64,000 bases of DNA. Source: Canna indica. Lineage: Eukaryota; Streptophyta; Magnoliopsida; Zingiberales; Cannaceae. This document shows, one piece after another, positions 1-11,788 of this stretch (positions are counted from its first letter, which is position 1; each line of letters opens with the position of its first letter). The notes under the pieces are model-generated. The model had not been told where the DNA came from. It saw only the letters and a program-made list of their open reading frames with translations, and did not search any database. Position numbers and translations under genes: made by a program. The stretch covers positions 34,645,501 to 34,709,500 of the forward strand of contig CP136897.1 of the NCBI GenBank assembly GCA_034359265.1, written 5' to 3'.

Positions 1-55
1 CCGAGTTGTCCCTCGGATGCTCACCCTTATTAGCCGACGATCAGAAGTGCATGAC
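1..55 (+). repeat. Partial IGS at left edge
   Basis: The end of an IGS cut by the window edge. It holds the CCGAG/CTCGG hairpin (1-16) and the TTATTA element (27-32) that belong to the first 5S copy at 56. Confidence 0.9.
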
Positions 56-174
56 CGGTGCGATCATACTAGCAGTAACGCACCGGATCCCATCAGAACT
101 CCGAAGTTAAGCGTGTGTGGGCGAGAGTAGTACTAGGATGGGTGACCCCCTGGGAAGTCCTCGTGCTGCACTTG
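56..174 (+). rRNA. 5S rRNA: 5S rRNA gene, copy 1
   Basis: Full length. Differs from the consensus at G1C, C15T, C20G, C61T, T62G, T111C and C117T. The A box carries two changes. The oligo-T stop is interrupted by a G (CTTG then T run), as in other flank copies. Confidence 0.9.
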
Positions 175-540
175 TTTTTTTACTACCTATTTGATTGCAC
201 GACGAGATAATTTTTTTTACCAATCTTTCTAACCAAACGTTAAGGACGGACGACGTCGTCGCCATAAATCATGGCTGTCGATCGCCCGCGCGGGGCCCGC
301 CGCAACCTCTACGGCCGGCTCGATCGACCAACCGACCAGAAAAATTAAAATTTGTAAATAAATAAGAAAATTAACATTTCAATTATTATTTTTCGTTTAA
401 AACGGGCGTAACTCCGTGCATTATTGTCCGATTTCAACTTTTCGCGTGGCGCTGAAAGGCACGCGAAGAGACGAAGAAAATGACCCCGAGTTGCCCCACG
501 GACGCTCACCCTTATTAGCCGACGATCAGAAGTGCATAAC

Positions 541-659
541 GGGTGCGATCATACTAGCACTAACGCACCGTATCCCATCAGAACTCCGAAGTTAAGCGTG
601 CTTGCGCGAGAGTGGTACTAGGATGGGTGACCCCTTGGGAAGTCCTCGCGTTGCATCTT
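541..659 (+). rRNA. 5S rRNA: 5S rRNA gene, copy 2
   Basis: Full length. C15T, G31T, G65C, A74G, C95T, T109C, C116T. G31T destroys the usual GGATCC site; C95T is in the C box. Confidence 0.9.
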
Positions 660-1025
660 TTTTTTTACTACCTATTTGATTGCACGACGAGATCATTTTT
701 TTTACCAATCTTTCTAACCAAACGTTAAGGACGGACGACATCGTAGCCATGAAATTTGGCTGTCGATCGCCCGCGCGGGGCCCGCTGCAACCTCTACGGC
801 CGGCTCGATCTACCAACCGACCCGAAAAATTTAAATTTTTAAATAAATAATAAAAATAACATTTCAATTATTATTTTTCGTTTAAAACGGGCGTAACTCC
901 GTGCATTATTGTCCGATTTCAGCTTTTCACGTGGCGCTGAAAGGCACGCGAAGAGACGAAGAAAATGACCCCGAGTTGTCCCTCGGACGCTCACCCTTAT
1001 TAGCCGACGATCAGAAGTGCATGAC

Positions 1026-1144
1026 GGGTGCGATCATACTAGCACTAACGCACCGGATCCCATCAGAACTCTGAAGTTAAGCGTGCTTGCGCGAGAGTGG
1101 TACTAGAATGGGTGACCCCTTGGGAAGTCCTCGTGTTGCACCAT
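1026..1144 (+). rRNA. 5S rRNA: 5S rRNA gene, copy 3
   Basis: Full length. C15T, C47T, G65C, A74G, G82A, C95T; two C-box changes. Confidence 0.9.
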
Positions 1145-1509
1145 TTTTTTACTACCTATTTGATTGCACGACGAGATCATTTTTTTTACCAATCTTTCTA
1201 ACCAAAAGTTAAGGACGGACGACATCGGCGCCATAAATCTTGGCTGTCGATCGCCCGCGCGGGACCCGCCGAAACTTCTACGGCTGGCTCGATCGACTAA
1301 CCGACCCGAAAAACTAAAATTTGTAAATAAATAAGAAAAATAATATTTGAATTATTATTTTTCGTTTAAAACGGGCGTAACTCCGTGCATTATTGTCCGA
1401 TTTCAGCTTTTCACGTGGCGCTAAAAGGCGCGCGAAGAGACGAAGAAAATGACCCCGAGCTATCCCTCGGACGCTCACCCTTATTAGCCGACGATCAGAA
1501 GTGCATGAT

Positions 1510-1628
1510 GGGTGCGATCATACCAGCACTAACGCACCGGATCCCATCAGAACTCCGCAGTCAAGAGTGCTTGGGCGAGAGTAGTACTAGGATGGGTGAC
1601 CCCCTGGGAAATCCTCGTGTTGCACTTT
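1510..1628 (+). rRNA. 5S rRNA: 5S rRNA gene, copy 4
   Basis: Full length. A49C, T53C, C57A, G102A, C117T. Base -1 is T rather than C. T53C and C57A lie in the A box (GTCAAGAG), so transcription may be impaired. Confidence 0.88.
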
Positions 1629-1766
1629 TTTTTTTACTACCTATTTGATTGCACGACGAGATCATTTTTTTTACCAATCTTTCTAACCAAACGTTAAGGA
1701 CGGATGACGTTGTCGACATAAAATTTAGCTGTCGATCGCCCGCGCGGGGCCCGCCGCAACCTCTAC

Positions 1767-1821
1767 GGCGAGAGTAGTACTAGGATGGGTGACCCCCTGG
1801 GAAGTCCTCGTGTTCCACTTG
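1767..1821 (+). pseudogene. 5S rRNA: 5S fragment, copy 5 (5' truncated)
   Basis: Only positions 65-119 remain. The IGS sequence CTCTACGG runs directly into GGCGAGAG of the gene, so the A box and all upstream elements are missing. G113C and C117T also occur. It lies 193 bp after the virtual start of copy 4, which means 292 bp was deleted. Not a functional gene. Confidence 0.92.
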
Positions 1822-2187
1822 TTTTTTTACTACCTATTTGATTGCACGACGAGATCATTTTTTTTACCAATCTTTCTAACCAAACGTTAAGGACGAACGA
1901 CGTCGTCGCCATAAATCTAGGCTGTCGATCGCCCGCGTGGGGCCCGCCGCGACCTCTACGGCCGGCTCGATCGACCAACCGACCCGAAAAATTAAAATTT
2001 TTAAATAAATAAGAAAAATAACATTTCAATTATTATTTTTCGTTTAAAACGGGCGTAACTCCGTGCATTATTGTCCGATTTTAGCTTTTCGCGTGGCGCT
2101 GAAACGCGCGCGAAGAGACGAAGAAAATGACCCCGAGTTGTCCCTCGGACGCTCACCCTTATTAGCCGACGATCAGAAGTGCATGAC

Positions 2188-2306
2188 GGGTGCGATCATA
2201 CTAGCACTAACGCTCCGGATTCCATCAGAACTCCGAAGTTAAGCGTGCTTGCGTGAGAGTGGTACTAGGATGGGTGACCCCTCGGGAAGTCCTCGCGTTG
2301 CACCTT
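2188..2306 (+). rRNA. 5S rRNA: 5S rRNA gene, copy 6
   Basis: Full length. C15T, A27T, C34T, G65C, C67T, A74G, C95T, T96C, T109C. IE and C box are both hit. Its duplicate is copy 13. Confidence 0.88.
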
Positions 2307-2673
2307 TTTTTTTTACTACCTATTTGATTGCACGACGAGATCATTTTTTTTAGCAATCTTTCTAACAAAACGTTAAGGACGGACGACGTCGTCGCCATAA
2401 ATCTTGGCTGTCGATCGCCCACGCGGGGCCCGCCGCAACCTCTAGGGCCGGCTCGATCGACCAACCGACCCGAAAAATTAAAATTTGTAAATAAATAAGA
2501 AAAATAATATTTCAATTATTATTTTTCGTTTAAAACGGGCGTAACGCTGTGCATTATTGTTCGATTTCAGCTTTTCACATGGTGCTGAAAGGCGCACGAA
2601 GAGACGAAGAAAATGACCCCGAGCTGTCCCTCGGACGCTCACCCTTATTAGCCGACGATCAGAAGTGCATGAC

Positions 2674-2792
2674 GGGTGCGATCATACCAGCACTAACGCA
2701 CCGAATCCCATCAGAACTCCGAAGTTAAGCGTGCTTGGGCGAGAGTAGTACTAGGATGGGTGACCCCCTGGCAAGTCCTCGTGTTGCACTTG
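2674..2792 (+). rRNA. 5S rRNA: 5S rRNA gene, copy 7
   Basis: Full length. G31A, G99C, C117T; promoter boxes intact. Stop is CTTG followed by a T run. Duplicate is copy 14. Confidence 0.93.
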
Positions 2793-2930
2793 TTTTCTTA
2801 CTACCTATTTGATTGCACGACGAGATCATTTTTTTTACCAATCTTTCTAACCAAACGTTAAGGACGAATGACGTCGTCGCCATAAATCTTGGTTGTCGAT
2901 CGCCCGCGCGGGGCCCGTCGCAACCTCTAC

Positions 2931-2985
2931 GGCGAGAGTAGTACTAGGATGGGTGACCCCCTGGGAAGTCCTCGTGTTGCACTTG
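2931..2985 (+). pseudogene. 5S rRNA: 5S fragment, copy 8 (5' truncated)
   Basis: Positions 65-119 only, with the same CTCTACGG/GGCGAGAG junction and 193-bp spacing as copy 5. The remaining part is consensus except C117T. Duplicate is copy 15. Confidence 0.92.
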
Positions 2986-3351
2986 TTTTTTTACTACCTA
3001 TTTGATTGCACGACGAGATCATTTTTTTTACCAATCTTTCTAACCAAACCTTAAGGACGAACGACGTCGTCGCCATAAATCTTGGCTGTCGATCGCCCGC
3101 GCGGGGCCCGCCGCAACCTCTACGGCCGGCTAGATCGACCAACCGACCCGAAAAATTAAAATTTGTAAATAAATAAGAAAAATAACATTTCAATTATTAT
3201 TTTTCGTTTAAAACGGGCGTAACTCCATGCATTATTGTTCGATTTCAGCTTTTCACGTGGCGCTGAAACGCGCGCGAAGAGACGAAGAAAATGACCCCGA
3301 GTTGTCCCTCGGACGCTCACCCTTATTAGCCGACGATCAGAAGTGCATGAC

Positions 3352-3470
3352 GGGTGCGATCATACTAGCACTAACGCACCGGATTCCATCAGAACTCCGA
3401 AGTTAAGCGTGCTTGCACGAGAGTGGTACTAGGATGGGTGACCCCTTGGGAAGTCCTCGTGTTGCAACTT
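3352..3470 (+). rRNA. 5S rRNA: 5S rRNA gene, copy 9
   Basis: Full length. C15T, C34T, G65C, G66A, A74G, C95T, C116A. Duplicate is copy 16. Confidence 0.9.
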
Positions 3471-3837
3471 TTTTTTTTACTACCTATTTGATTGCACGAC
3501 GAGATCATTTATTTTACCAATTTTTCTAACCAAACGTTAAGGACGGACGACGTCATCGCCATAAATCTTGGCTGTCGATCGCCCGCGAGGGGCCCGCCGC
3601 AACCTCTAAGGCGGGCTCGATCGACCTACCGACCCAAAAAATTAAAATTTGTAAATAAATAAGAAAAATAACATTTCAATTATTATTTTTCGTTTAAAAC
3701 GGGCGTAACTCCGTGCATTATTATCCGATTTCAGCTTTTCACGTGGCGCTAAAAGGCGCGCGAGGAGACGAAGACAATGACCACGAGCTATCCCTCGCAC
3801 GCTCACCCTTATTAGCCGACGATCAGAAGTGCACGAC

Positions 3838-3956
3838 GGGTGCGATCATACCAGCACTAACGCACCGGATCCCATAAGAACTCCGAAGTTAAGCGTGCTT
3901 GGGCGAGAGTAGTACTAGGATGGGTGAACCCCTGGGAAGTCCTCGTGTTGCATCTT
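3838..3956 (+). rRNA. 5S rRNA: 5S rRNA gene, copy 10
   Basis: Full length. C39A, C91A (C box), C116T. The first T run is broken by an A (TTTTTATTT). Duplicate is copy 17. Confidence 0.92.
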
Positions 3957-4320
3957 TTTATTTACTACCTATTTGATAGCACGACGAGATTATTTTTTTT
4001 ACCAATCTTTCTAACCAAATGTTAAGGACGGACGACGTCGTCGACATAAGATTTGGCTGTCGATCGCCCGCGCGGGGCCCGCCGCAACCTCTACGGCCGG
4101 CTCGATCGACCAACCGACCCGAAAAATTAAATTTTTTAAATAAATAAGAAAAATAACTTTTCAATTATTATTTTTCGTTTAAAACGGGCGTAACTCCGTG
4201 CATTATTGTCCGATTTCAGCTTTTCACGTGCCGCTAAAAGGCGCGAAGAGACGAAGAAAATGACCCCGAGCTATCCCTCGGACGCTCACAGTTATTAGCC
4301 GACGATCAGAAGTGCACGAC

Positions 4321-4439
4321 GGGTGCGATCATACCAGCACTAACGCACCGGATCCCATCAGAACTCCAAAGTTAAGCGTGCTTGGGCGAGAGTAGTACTA
4401 GGGTGGGTGACCCCCTGGGAAGTCCTCGTGTTGCACCTT
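4321..4439 (+). rRNA. 5S rRNA: 5S rRNA gene, copy 11
   Basis: Full length. G48A and A83G (C box). Duplicate is copy 18. Confidence 0.93.
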
Positions 4440-4805
4440 TTTTTTTTACTACTTATTTCATTGCACGACGAGATCATTTTTTTTACCAATCTTTCTAACC
4501 AAACGTTAAGGACAAATGACGTCGTCGACAAATAATTTGGCTGTCGATCGCCCGCGCGGGGCCGCCGCAACCTCTACGGCCGGCTCTATCGACCAACCGA
4601 CCCGAAAAATTAAAATTTGTAAATAAATAAGAAAAATAACATTTCAATTATTATTTTTCGTTTAAAACGGGCTTAACTCCGTGCATTATTGTCCGATTTC
4701 AGCTTTTCACGTGGCGCTAAAAGGCGCGCGAAGAGACGAAGAAAATGACCCCGAGCTATCCCTCGGACGCTCACCCTTATTAGCCGATGATCAGAAGTGC
4801 ACGAC

Positions 4806-4924
4806 GGGTGCGATCATACCAGCACTAACGCACCGGATCCCATCAGAACTTCGAAGTTAAGCGTGCTTGGGCGAGAGTAGTACAAGGATGGGTGACCCCC
4901 TGGGAAGTCCTCGTGTTGCACCTT
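4806..4924 (+). rRNA. 5S rRNA: 5S rRNA gene, copy 12
   Basis: Full length. C46T and T79A; boxes intact. Duplicate is copy 19. Confidence 0.94.
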
Positions 4925-5290
4925 TTTTTTTTACTACTTATTTCATTGCACGACGAGATCATTTTTTTTACCAATCTTTCTAACCAAACGTTAAGGACGA
5001 ATGACGTCGTCGACAAAAAATTTGGCTGTCGATCGCCCGCGCGGGGCCGCCGCAACCTCTACGGCCGGCTCTATCGACCAACCGACCCGAAAAATTAAAA
5101 TTTGTAAATAAATAAGAAAAATAACATTTCAATTATTATTTTTCGTTTAAAACGGGCGTAACTCCGTGCATTATTGTCCGATTTTAGCTTTTCGCGTGGC
5201 GCTGAAACGCGCGCGAAGAGACGAAGAAAATGACCCCGAGTTGTCCCTCGGACGCTCACCCTTATTAGCCGACGATCAGAAGTGCATGAC

Positions 5291-5409
5291 GGGTGCGATC
5301 ATACTAGCACTAACGCTCCGGATTCTATCAGAACTCCGAAGTTAAGCGTGCTTGCGTGAGAGTGGTACTAGGATGGGTGACCCCTCGGGAAGTCCTCGCG
5401 TTGCACCTT
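5291..5409 (+). rRNA. 5S rRNA: 5S rRNA gene, copy 13
   Basis: Full length. As copy 6 plus C36T: C15T, A27T, C34T, C36T, G65C, C67T, A74G, C95T, T96C, T109C. Confidence 0.88.
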
Positions 5410-5776
5410 TTTTTTTTACTACCTATTTGATTGCACGACGAGATCATTTTTTTTAGCAATCTTTCTAACAAAACGTTAAGGACGGACGACGTCGTCGCCA
5501 TAAATCTTGGCTGTCGATCGCCCACGCGGGGCCCGCCGCAACCTCTACGGCCGGCTCGATCGACCAACCGACCCGAAAAATTAAAATTTGTAAATAAATA
5601 AGAAAAATAATATTTCAATTATTATTTTTCGTTTAAAACGGGCGTAACGCTGTGCATTTTTGTTCGATTTCAGCTTTTCACATGGTGCTGAAAGGCGCAC
5701 GAAGAGACGAAGAAAATGACCCCGAGCTGTCCCTCGGACGCTCACCCTTATTAGCCGACGATCAGAAGTGCATGAC

Positions 5777-5895
5777 GGGTGCGATCATACCAGCACTAAC
5801 GCACCGAATCCCATCAGAACTCCGAAGTTAAGCGTGCTTGGGCGAGAGTAGTACTAGGATGGGTGACCCCCTGGCAAGTCCTCGTGTTGCACTTG
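5777..5895 (+). rRNA. 5S rRNA: 5S rRNA gene, copy 14
   Basis: Full length. Same as copy 7: G31A, G99C, C117T. Confidence 0.93.
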
Positions 5896-6033
5896 TTTTC
5901 TTACTACCTATTTGATTGCACGACGAGATCATTTTTTTTACCAATCTTTCTAACCAAACGTTAAGGACGAATGACGTCGTCGCCATAAATCTTGGTTGTC
6001 GATCGCCCGCGCGGGGCCCGTCGCAACCTCTAC

Positions 6034-6088
6034 GGCGAGAGTAGTACTAGGATGGGTGACCCCCTGGGAAGTCCTCGTGTTGCACTTG
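6034..6088 (+). pseudogene. 5S rRNA: 5S fragment, copy 15 (5' truncated)
   Basis: Positions 65-119 only; exact duplicate of copy 8 within the 3103-bp block. The A box is absent. Confidence 0.92.
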
Positions 6089-6454
6089 TTTTTTTACTAC
6101 CTATTTGATTGCACGACGAGATCATTTTTTTTACCAATCTTTCTAACCAAACCTTAAGGACGAACGACGTCGTCGCCATAAATCTTGGCTGTCGATCGCC
6201 CGCGCGGGGCCCGCCGCAACCTCTACGGCCGGCTAGATCGACCAACCGACCCGAAAAATTAAAATTTGTAAATAAATAAGAAAAATAACATTTCAATTAT
6301 TATTTTTCGTTTAAAACGGGCGTAACTCCATGCATTATTGTTCGATTTCAGCTTTTCACGTGGCGCTGAAACGCGCGCGAAGAGACGAAGAAAATGACCC
6401 CGAGTTGTCCCTCGGACGCTCACCCTTATTAGCCGACGATCAGAAGTGCATGAC

Positions 6455-6573
6455 GGGTGCGATCATACTAGCACTAACGCACCGGATTCCATCAGAACTC
6501 CGAAGTTAAGCGTGCTTGCACGAGAGTGGTACTAGGATGGGTGACCCCTTGGGAAGTCCTCGTGTTGCAACTT
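6455..6573 (+). rRNA. 5S rRNA: 5S rRNA gene, copy 16
   Basis: Full length. Same as copy 9: C15T, C34T, G65C, G66A, A74G, C95T, C116A. Confidence 0.9.
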
Positions 6574-6940
6574 TTTTTTTTACTACCTATTTGATTGCAC
6601 GACGAGATCATTTATTTTACCAATTTTTCTAACCAAACGTTAAGGACGGACGACGTCATCGCCATAAATCTTGGCTGTCGATCGCCCGCGAGGGGCCCGC
6701 CGCAACCTCTAAGGCGGGCTCGATCAACCTACCGACCCAAAAAATTAAAATTTGTAAATAAATAAGAAAAATAACATTTCAATTATTATTTTTCGTTTAA
6801 AACGGGCGTAACTCCGTGCATTATTATCCGATTTCAGCTTTTCACGTGGCGCTAAAAGGCGCGCGAGGAGACGAAGAAAATGACCACGAGCTATCCCTCG
6901 CACGCTCACCCTTATTAGCCGACGATCAGAAGTGCACGAC

Positions 6941-7059
6941 GGGTGCGATCATACCAGCACTAACGCACCGGATCCCATAAGAACTCCGAAGTTAAGCGTG
7001 CTTGGGCGAGAGTAGTACTAGGATGGGTGAACCCCTGGGAAGTCCTCGTGTTGCATCTT
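6941..7059 (+). rRNA. 5S rRNA: 5S rRNA gene, copy 17
   Basis: Full length. Same as copy 10: C39A, C91A, C116T. Confidence 0.92.
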
Positions 7060-7423
7060 TTTATTTACTACCTATTTGATAGCACGACGAGATTATTTTT
7101 TTTACCAATCTTTCTAACCAAACGTTAAGGACGGACGACGTCGTCGACATAAGATTTGGCTGTCGATCGCCCGCGCGGGGCCCGCCGCAACCTCTACGGC
7201 CGGCTCGATCGACCAACCGACCCGAAAAATTAAATTTTTTAAATAAATAAGAAAAATAACTTTTCAATTATTATTTTTCGTTTAAAACGGGCGTAACTCC
7301 GTGCATTATTGTCCGATTTCAGCTTTTCACGTGCCGCTAAAAGGCGCGAAGAGACGAAGAAAATGACCCCGAGCTATCCCTCGGACGCTCACAGTTATTA
7401 GCCGACGATCAGAAGTGCACGAC

Positions 7424-7542
7424 GGGTGCGATCATACCAGCACTAACGCACCGGATCCCATCAGAACTCCAAAGTTAAGCGTGCTTGGGCGAGAGTAGTA
7501 CTAGGGTGGGTGACCCCCTGGGAAGTCCTCGTGTTGCACCTT
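7424..7542 (+). rRNA. 5S rRNA: 5S rRNA gene, copy 18
   Basis: Full length. Same as copy 11: G48A, A83G. Confidence 0.93.
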
Positions 7543-7908
7543 TTTTTTTTACTACTTATTTCATTGCACGACGAGATCATTTTTTTTACCAATCTTTCTA
7601 ACCAAACGTTAAGGACAAATGACGTCGTCGACAAATAATTTGGCTGTCGATCGCCCGCGCGGGGCCGCCGCAACCTCTACGGCCGGCTCTATCGACCAAC
7701 CGACCCGAAAAATTAAAATTTGTAAATAAAAAAGAAAAATAACATTTCAATTATTATTTTTCGTTTAAAACGGGCTTAACTCCGTGCATTATTGTCCGAT
7801 TTCAGCTTTTCACGTGGCGCTAAAAGGCGCGCGAAGAGACGAAGAAAATGACCCCGAGCTATCCCTCGGACGCTCACCCTTATTAGCCGATGATCAGAAG
7901 TGCACGAC

Positions 7909-8027
7909 GGGTGCGATCATACCAGCACTAACGCACCGGATCCCATCAGAACTTCGAAGTTAAGCGTGCTTGGGCGAGAGTAGTACAAGGATGGGTGACC
8001 CCCTGGGAAGTCCTCGTGTTGCACCTT
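7909..8027 (+). rRNA. 5S rRNA: 5S rRNA gene, copy 19
   Basis: Full length. Same as copy 12: C46T, T79A. Confidence 0.94.
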
Positions 8028-8393
8028 TTTTTTTTACTACTTATTTCATTGCACGACGAGATCATTTTTTTTACCAATCTTTCTAACCAAACGTTAAGGA
8101 CGAATGACGTCGTCGACAAAAAATTTGGCTGTCGATCGCCCGCGCGGGGCCGCCGCAACCTCTACGGCCGGCTCTATCGACCAACCGACCCGAAAAATTA
8201 AAATTTGTAAATAAATAAGAAAAATAACATTTCAATTATTATTTTTCGTTTAAAACGGGCGTAACTCCGTGCATTATTGTCCGATTTCAGCTTTTCACGT
8301 GGCGCTAAAAGGCGCGCGAAGAGACGAAGAAAATGACCCTGAGCTATCCCTCGGACGCTCACCCTTATTAGCCGACGGTCAGAAGTGCATGAT

Positions 8394-8512
8394 GGGTGCG
8401 ATCATACCAGCACTAACGCACCGGATCCCATCAGAACTCCGAAGTTAAGCGTGCTTGGGCGAGAGTAGTACTAGGATGGGTGACCCCCTGGGAAGTCCTC
8501 GTGTTGCACCTT
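8394..8512 (+). rRNA. 5S rRNA: 5S rRNA gene, copy 20 (consensus)
   Basis: Exact match to the window consensus, with TTATTA upstream and a T9 stop. It opens the homogeneous central region. The upstream hairpin has CTGAG instead of CCGAG. Confidence 0.97.
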
Positions 8513-8878
8513 TTTTTTTACTACCTATTTGATTGCACGACGAGATCATTTTTTTTACCAATCTTTCTAACCAAACGTTAAGGACGGACGACGTCGTCGA
8601 CATAAGATTTGGCTGTCGATCGGCTGCGCGGGGACCGCCGCAACCTCTACGGCCGGCTCGATCGACCAACCGACCCGAAAAATTAAAATTTTTAAATAAA
8701 TAAGAAAAGTAACATTTCAATTATTATTTTTCGTTTAAAACGGGCGTAACTCCGTGCATTATTGTCCGATTTCATGTTTTCACGTGGCGCTAAAAGGCGC
8801 GCGAAGAGACGAAGAAAATGACCCCGATCTATCCCTCGGACGCTCACCCTTATTAGCCGACGATCAGAAGTGCACGAC

Positions 8879-8997
8879 AGGTGCGATCATACCATCACTA
8901 ACGCACCGGATCCTATCAGAACTCCGAAGTTAAGCGTTCTTGGGCGAGAGTAGTACTAGGATGGGTGACCCCCTGGGAAGTCCTCGTGTTGCACCTT
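8879..8997 (+). rRNA. 5S rRNA: 5S rRNA gene, copy 21
   Basis: Full length. G1A, G17T, C36T, G60T (A box). First unit of the six-unit cassette. Confidence 0.93.
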
Positions 8998-9363
8998 TTT
9001 TTTTACTACCTATTTGATTGCACGACGAGATCATTTTTTTTTCCAATCTTTCTAACCAAACGTTAAGGACGGACGACGTCGTTGACATAAAATTTGGCTG
9101 TCGATCTCCCGCGCGGGGCCCGCCGCAACCTCTACGGCCGGCTCGATCGACCAACCGACCCGAAAAATTAAAATTTGTAAATAAATAAGAAAAATAACAT
9201 TTCAATTATTATTTTTCGTTTAAAACGGGCGTAACTCCGTGCATTATTGTCCGATTTCAGCTTTTCACGTGGCGCTAAAAGGCGCACGAAGAGATGAAGA
9301 AAATGACCCCGAGCTATCCCTCGGACGCTCACCCTTATTAGCCGACGATCAGAAGTGCACAAC

Positions 9364-9482
9364 GGGTGCGATCATACTAGCACTAACGCACTGGATCCCA
9401 TCAGAACTCCGAAGTTAAGCGTGCTTGGGCGAGAGTAGTACTAGGATGGGTGACCCCCTGGGAAGTCCTCGTGTTGCATCTT
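9364..9482 (+). rRNA. 5S rRNA: 5S rRNA gene, copy 22
   Basis: Full length. C15T, C29T, C116T; boxes intact. Confidence 0.94.
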
Positions 9483-9848
9483 TTTTTTTACTACCTATTT
9501 GATTGCACGACGAGATCATTTTTTTTACCTATCTTTCTAACCAAACGTTAAGGACGGACGACGTCGTCGACATAAAATTTGGCTGTCGATCGCCCGCGCG
9601 GGGCCCGCCGCAACCTCTACGGCCGGCTCGATCGACCAACCGACCCGAAAAATTAAAATTTGTAAATAAATAAGAAAAATAACATTTCAATTATTATTTT
9701 TCGTTTAAAACGGGCGTAATTTCGTTCATTATTGTCTGATTTCATCTTTTCACGTGGCGCTAAAAGACGCGCGAAGAGACGAAGAAAATGACCCCGAGCT
9801 ATCCCTCGGACGCTCACCTTTATTAGCCGACGATCAGAAGTGCACGAT

Positions 9849-9967
9849 GGGTGCGATCATACTAGCACTAACGCACCGGATCCCATCAGAACTCCGAAGT
9901 TAAGCATGCTTGGGCGAGAGTTGTACTATGATGGGTGACCCCCTGGGAAGTCCTCGTGTTGCACCTT
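9849..9967 (+). rRNA. 5S rRNA: 5S rRNA gene, copy 23
   Basis: Full length. C15T, G58A (A box), A74T, G81T (C box). Its IGS is the GGCCGCGCGGGGACC subtype. Confidence 0.93.
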
Positions 9968-10333
9968 TTTTTTTACTACCTATTTGATTGCACGACGAGA
10001 TCATTTTTTTTACCAATCTTTCTAACCAAACGTTAAGGACGGACGACGTCGTCGACATAAGATTTGGCTGTCGATCGGCCGCGCGGGGACCGCCGCAACC
10101 TCTACGGCCGGCTCGATCGACCAACCGACCCGAAAAATTAAAATTTTTAAATAAATAAGAAAAATAACATTTCAATTATTATTTTTCGTTTAAAACAGGC
10201 GTAACTCCGTGCATTATTGTCCGATTTCAGCTTTTCACGTGGCGCTAAAAGGCGCGCGAAGAGACGAAGAAAATGACCCCGAGCTATCCCTCGGACGCTC
10301 ACCTTTATTAGCCGACGATCAGAAGTGCACGAT

Positions 10334-10452
10334 GGGTGCGATCATACCAGCACTAACGCACCGGATCCCATCAGAACTCCGAAGTTAAGCATGCTTGGGC
10401 GAGAGTAGTACTAGGATGGGTGACCCCCTGGGAAGTCCTCGTGTTGCACATT
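10334..10452 (+). rRNA. 5S rRNA: 5S rRNA gene, copy 24
   Basis: Full length. G58A and C117A. Confidence 0.94.
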
Positions 10453-10818
10453 TTTTTTTACTACCTATTTGATTGCACGACGAGATCATTTTTTTTACCA
10501 ATCTTTCTAACCAAACGTTAAGGACGGACGACGTCGTCGACATAAGATTTGGCTGTCGATCGGCCGCGCGGGGACCGCCGCAACCTCTACGGCCGGCTCG
10601 ATCGACCAACCGACCAGAAAAATTAAAATTTTTAAATAAATAAGAAAAATAACATTTCAATTATTATTTTTCGTTTAAAACGGGCGTAACTCCGTTCATT
10701 ATTGTCCGATTTCATGTTTTCACGTGGCGCTAAAAGGCGCGCGAAGAGACGAAGAAAATGACCCCGAGCTATCCCTCGGACGCTCACCCTTATTAGCCGA
10801 CGATCAGAAGTGCACGAC

Positions 10819-10937
10819 GGGTGCGATCATACCATCACTAACGCACCGGATCCTATCAGAACTCCGAAGTTAAGCGTTCTTGGGCGAGAGTAGTACTAGG
10901 ATGGGTGACCCCCTGGGAAGTCCTCGTGTTGCACCTT
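10819..10937 (+). rRNA. 5S rRNA: 5S rRNA gene, copy 25
   Basis: Full length. G17T, C36T, G60T. Confidence 0.94.
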
Positions 10938-11303
10938 TTTTTTTACTACCTATTTGATTGCACGACGAGATCATTTTTTTTTCCAATCTTTCTAACCAAA
11001 CGTTAAGGACGGACGACGTCGTCGACATAAAATTTGGCTGTCGATCGCCCGCGCGGGGCCCGCCGCAACCTCTACGGCCGGCTCGATCGACCAACCGACC
11101 CAAAAAATTAAAATTTGTAAATAAATAAGAAAAATAACATTTCAATTATTATTTTTCGTTTAAAACGGGCGTAACTCCGTGCATTATTGTTCGATTTCAG
11201 CTTTTCACGTGGCGCTAAAAGGCGCGCGAAGAGACGAAGAAAATGACCCCGAGCTATCCCTCGGACGCTCACCTTTATTAGCCGACGATCAGAAGTGCAT
11301 GAC

Positions 11304-11422
11304 GGGTGCGATCATACCAGCACTAACGCACCGGATCCCATCAGAACTCCGAAGTTAAGCGTGCTTGGGCGAGAGTAGTACTAGGATGGGTGACCCCCTG
11401 GGAAGTCCTCGTGTTGCACCTT
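11304..11422 (+). rRNA. 5S rRNA: 5S rRNA gene, copy 26 (consensus)
   Basis: Exact consensus gene with TTATTA at 11275 and an intact upstream hairpin at 11249-11264. Confidence 0.97.
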
Positions 11423-11788
11423 TTTTTTTACTACCTATTTGATTGCACGACGAGATCATTTTTTTTTCCAATCTTTCTAACCAAACGTTAAGGACGGACG
11501 ACGTCGTCGACATAAAATTTGGCTGTCGATCGCCCGCGCGGGGCCCGCCGCAACCTCTACGGCCGGCTCGATCGACCAACCGACCCGAAAAATTAAAATT
11601 TGTAAATAAATAAGAAAAATAACATTTCAATTATTATTTTTCGTTTAAAACGGGCGTAATTTCGTGCATTATTGTCCGATTTCATCTTTTCACGTGGCGC
11701 TAAAAGGCGCGCGAAGAGACGAAGAAAATGACCCCGAGCTATCCCTCGGACGCTCACCTTTATTAGCCGACGATCAGAAGTGCACGAT

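Larger units (their letters stand above)
2075..8280 (+). repeat. Tandem duplication of a 3103-bp multi-unit block
   Basis: Bases about 2075-5177 recur at about 5178-8280. All seven 5S loci, including the truncated one, shift by exactly 3103 bp (2188/5291, 2674/5777, 2931/6034, 3352/6455, 3838/6941, 4321/7424, 4806/7909). I see only a handful of base differences and no length difference. Confidence 0.9.

Noticed and set aside
2075..8280. Block duplications as pure assembly artefacts
   Set aside because: Copies differ by several scattered bases and by single-base indels, which favours real duplications. I cannot exclude an artefact without reads.
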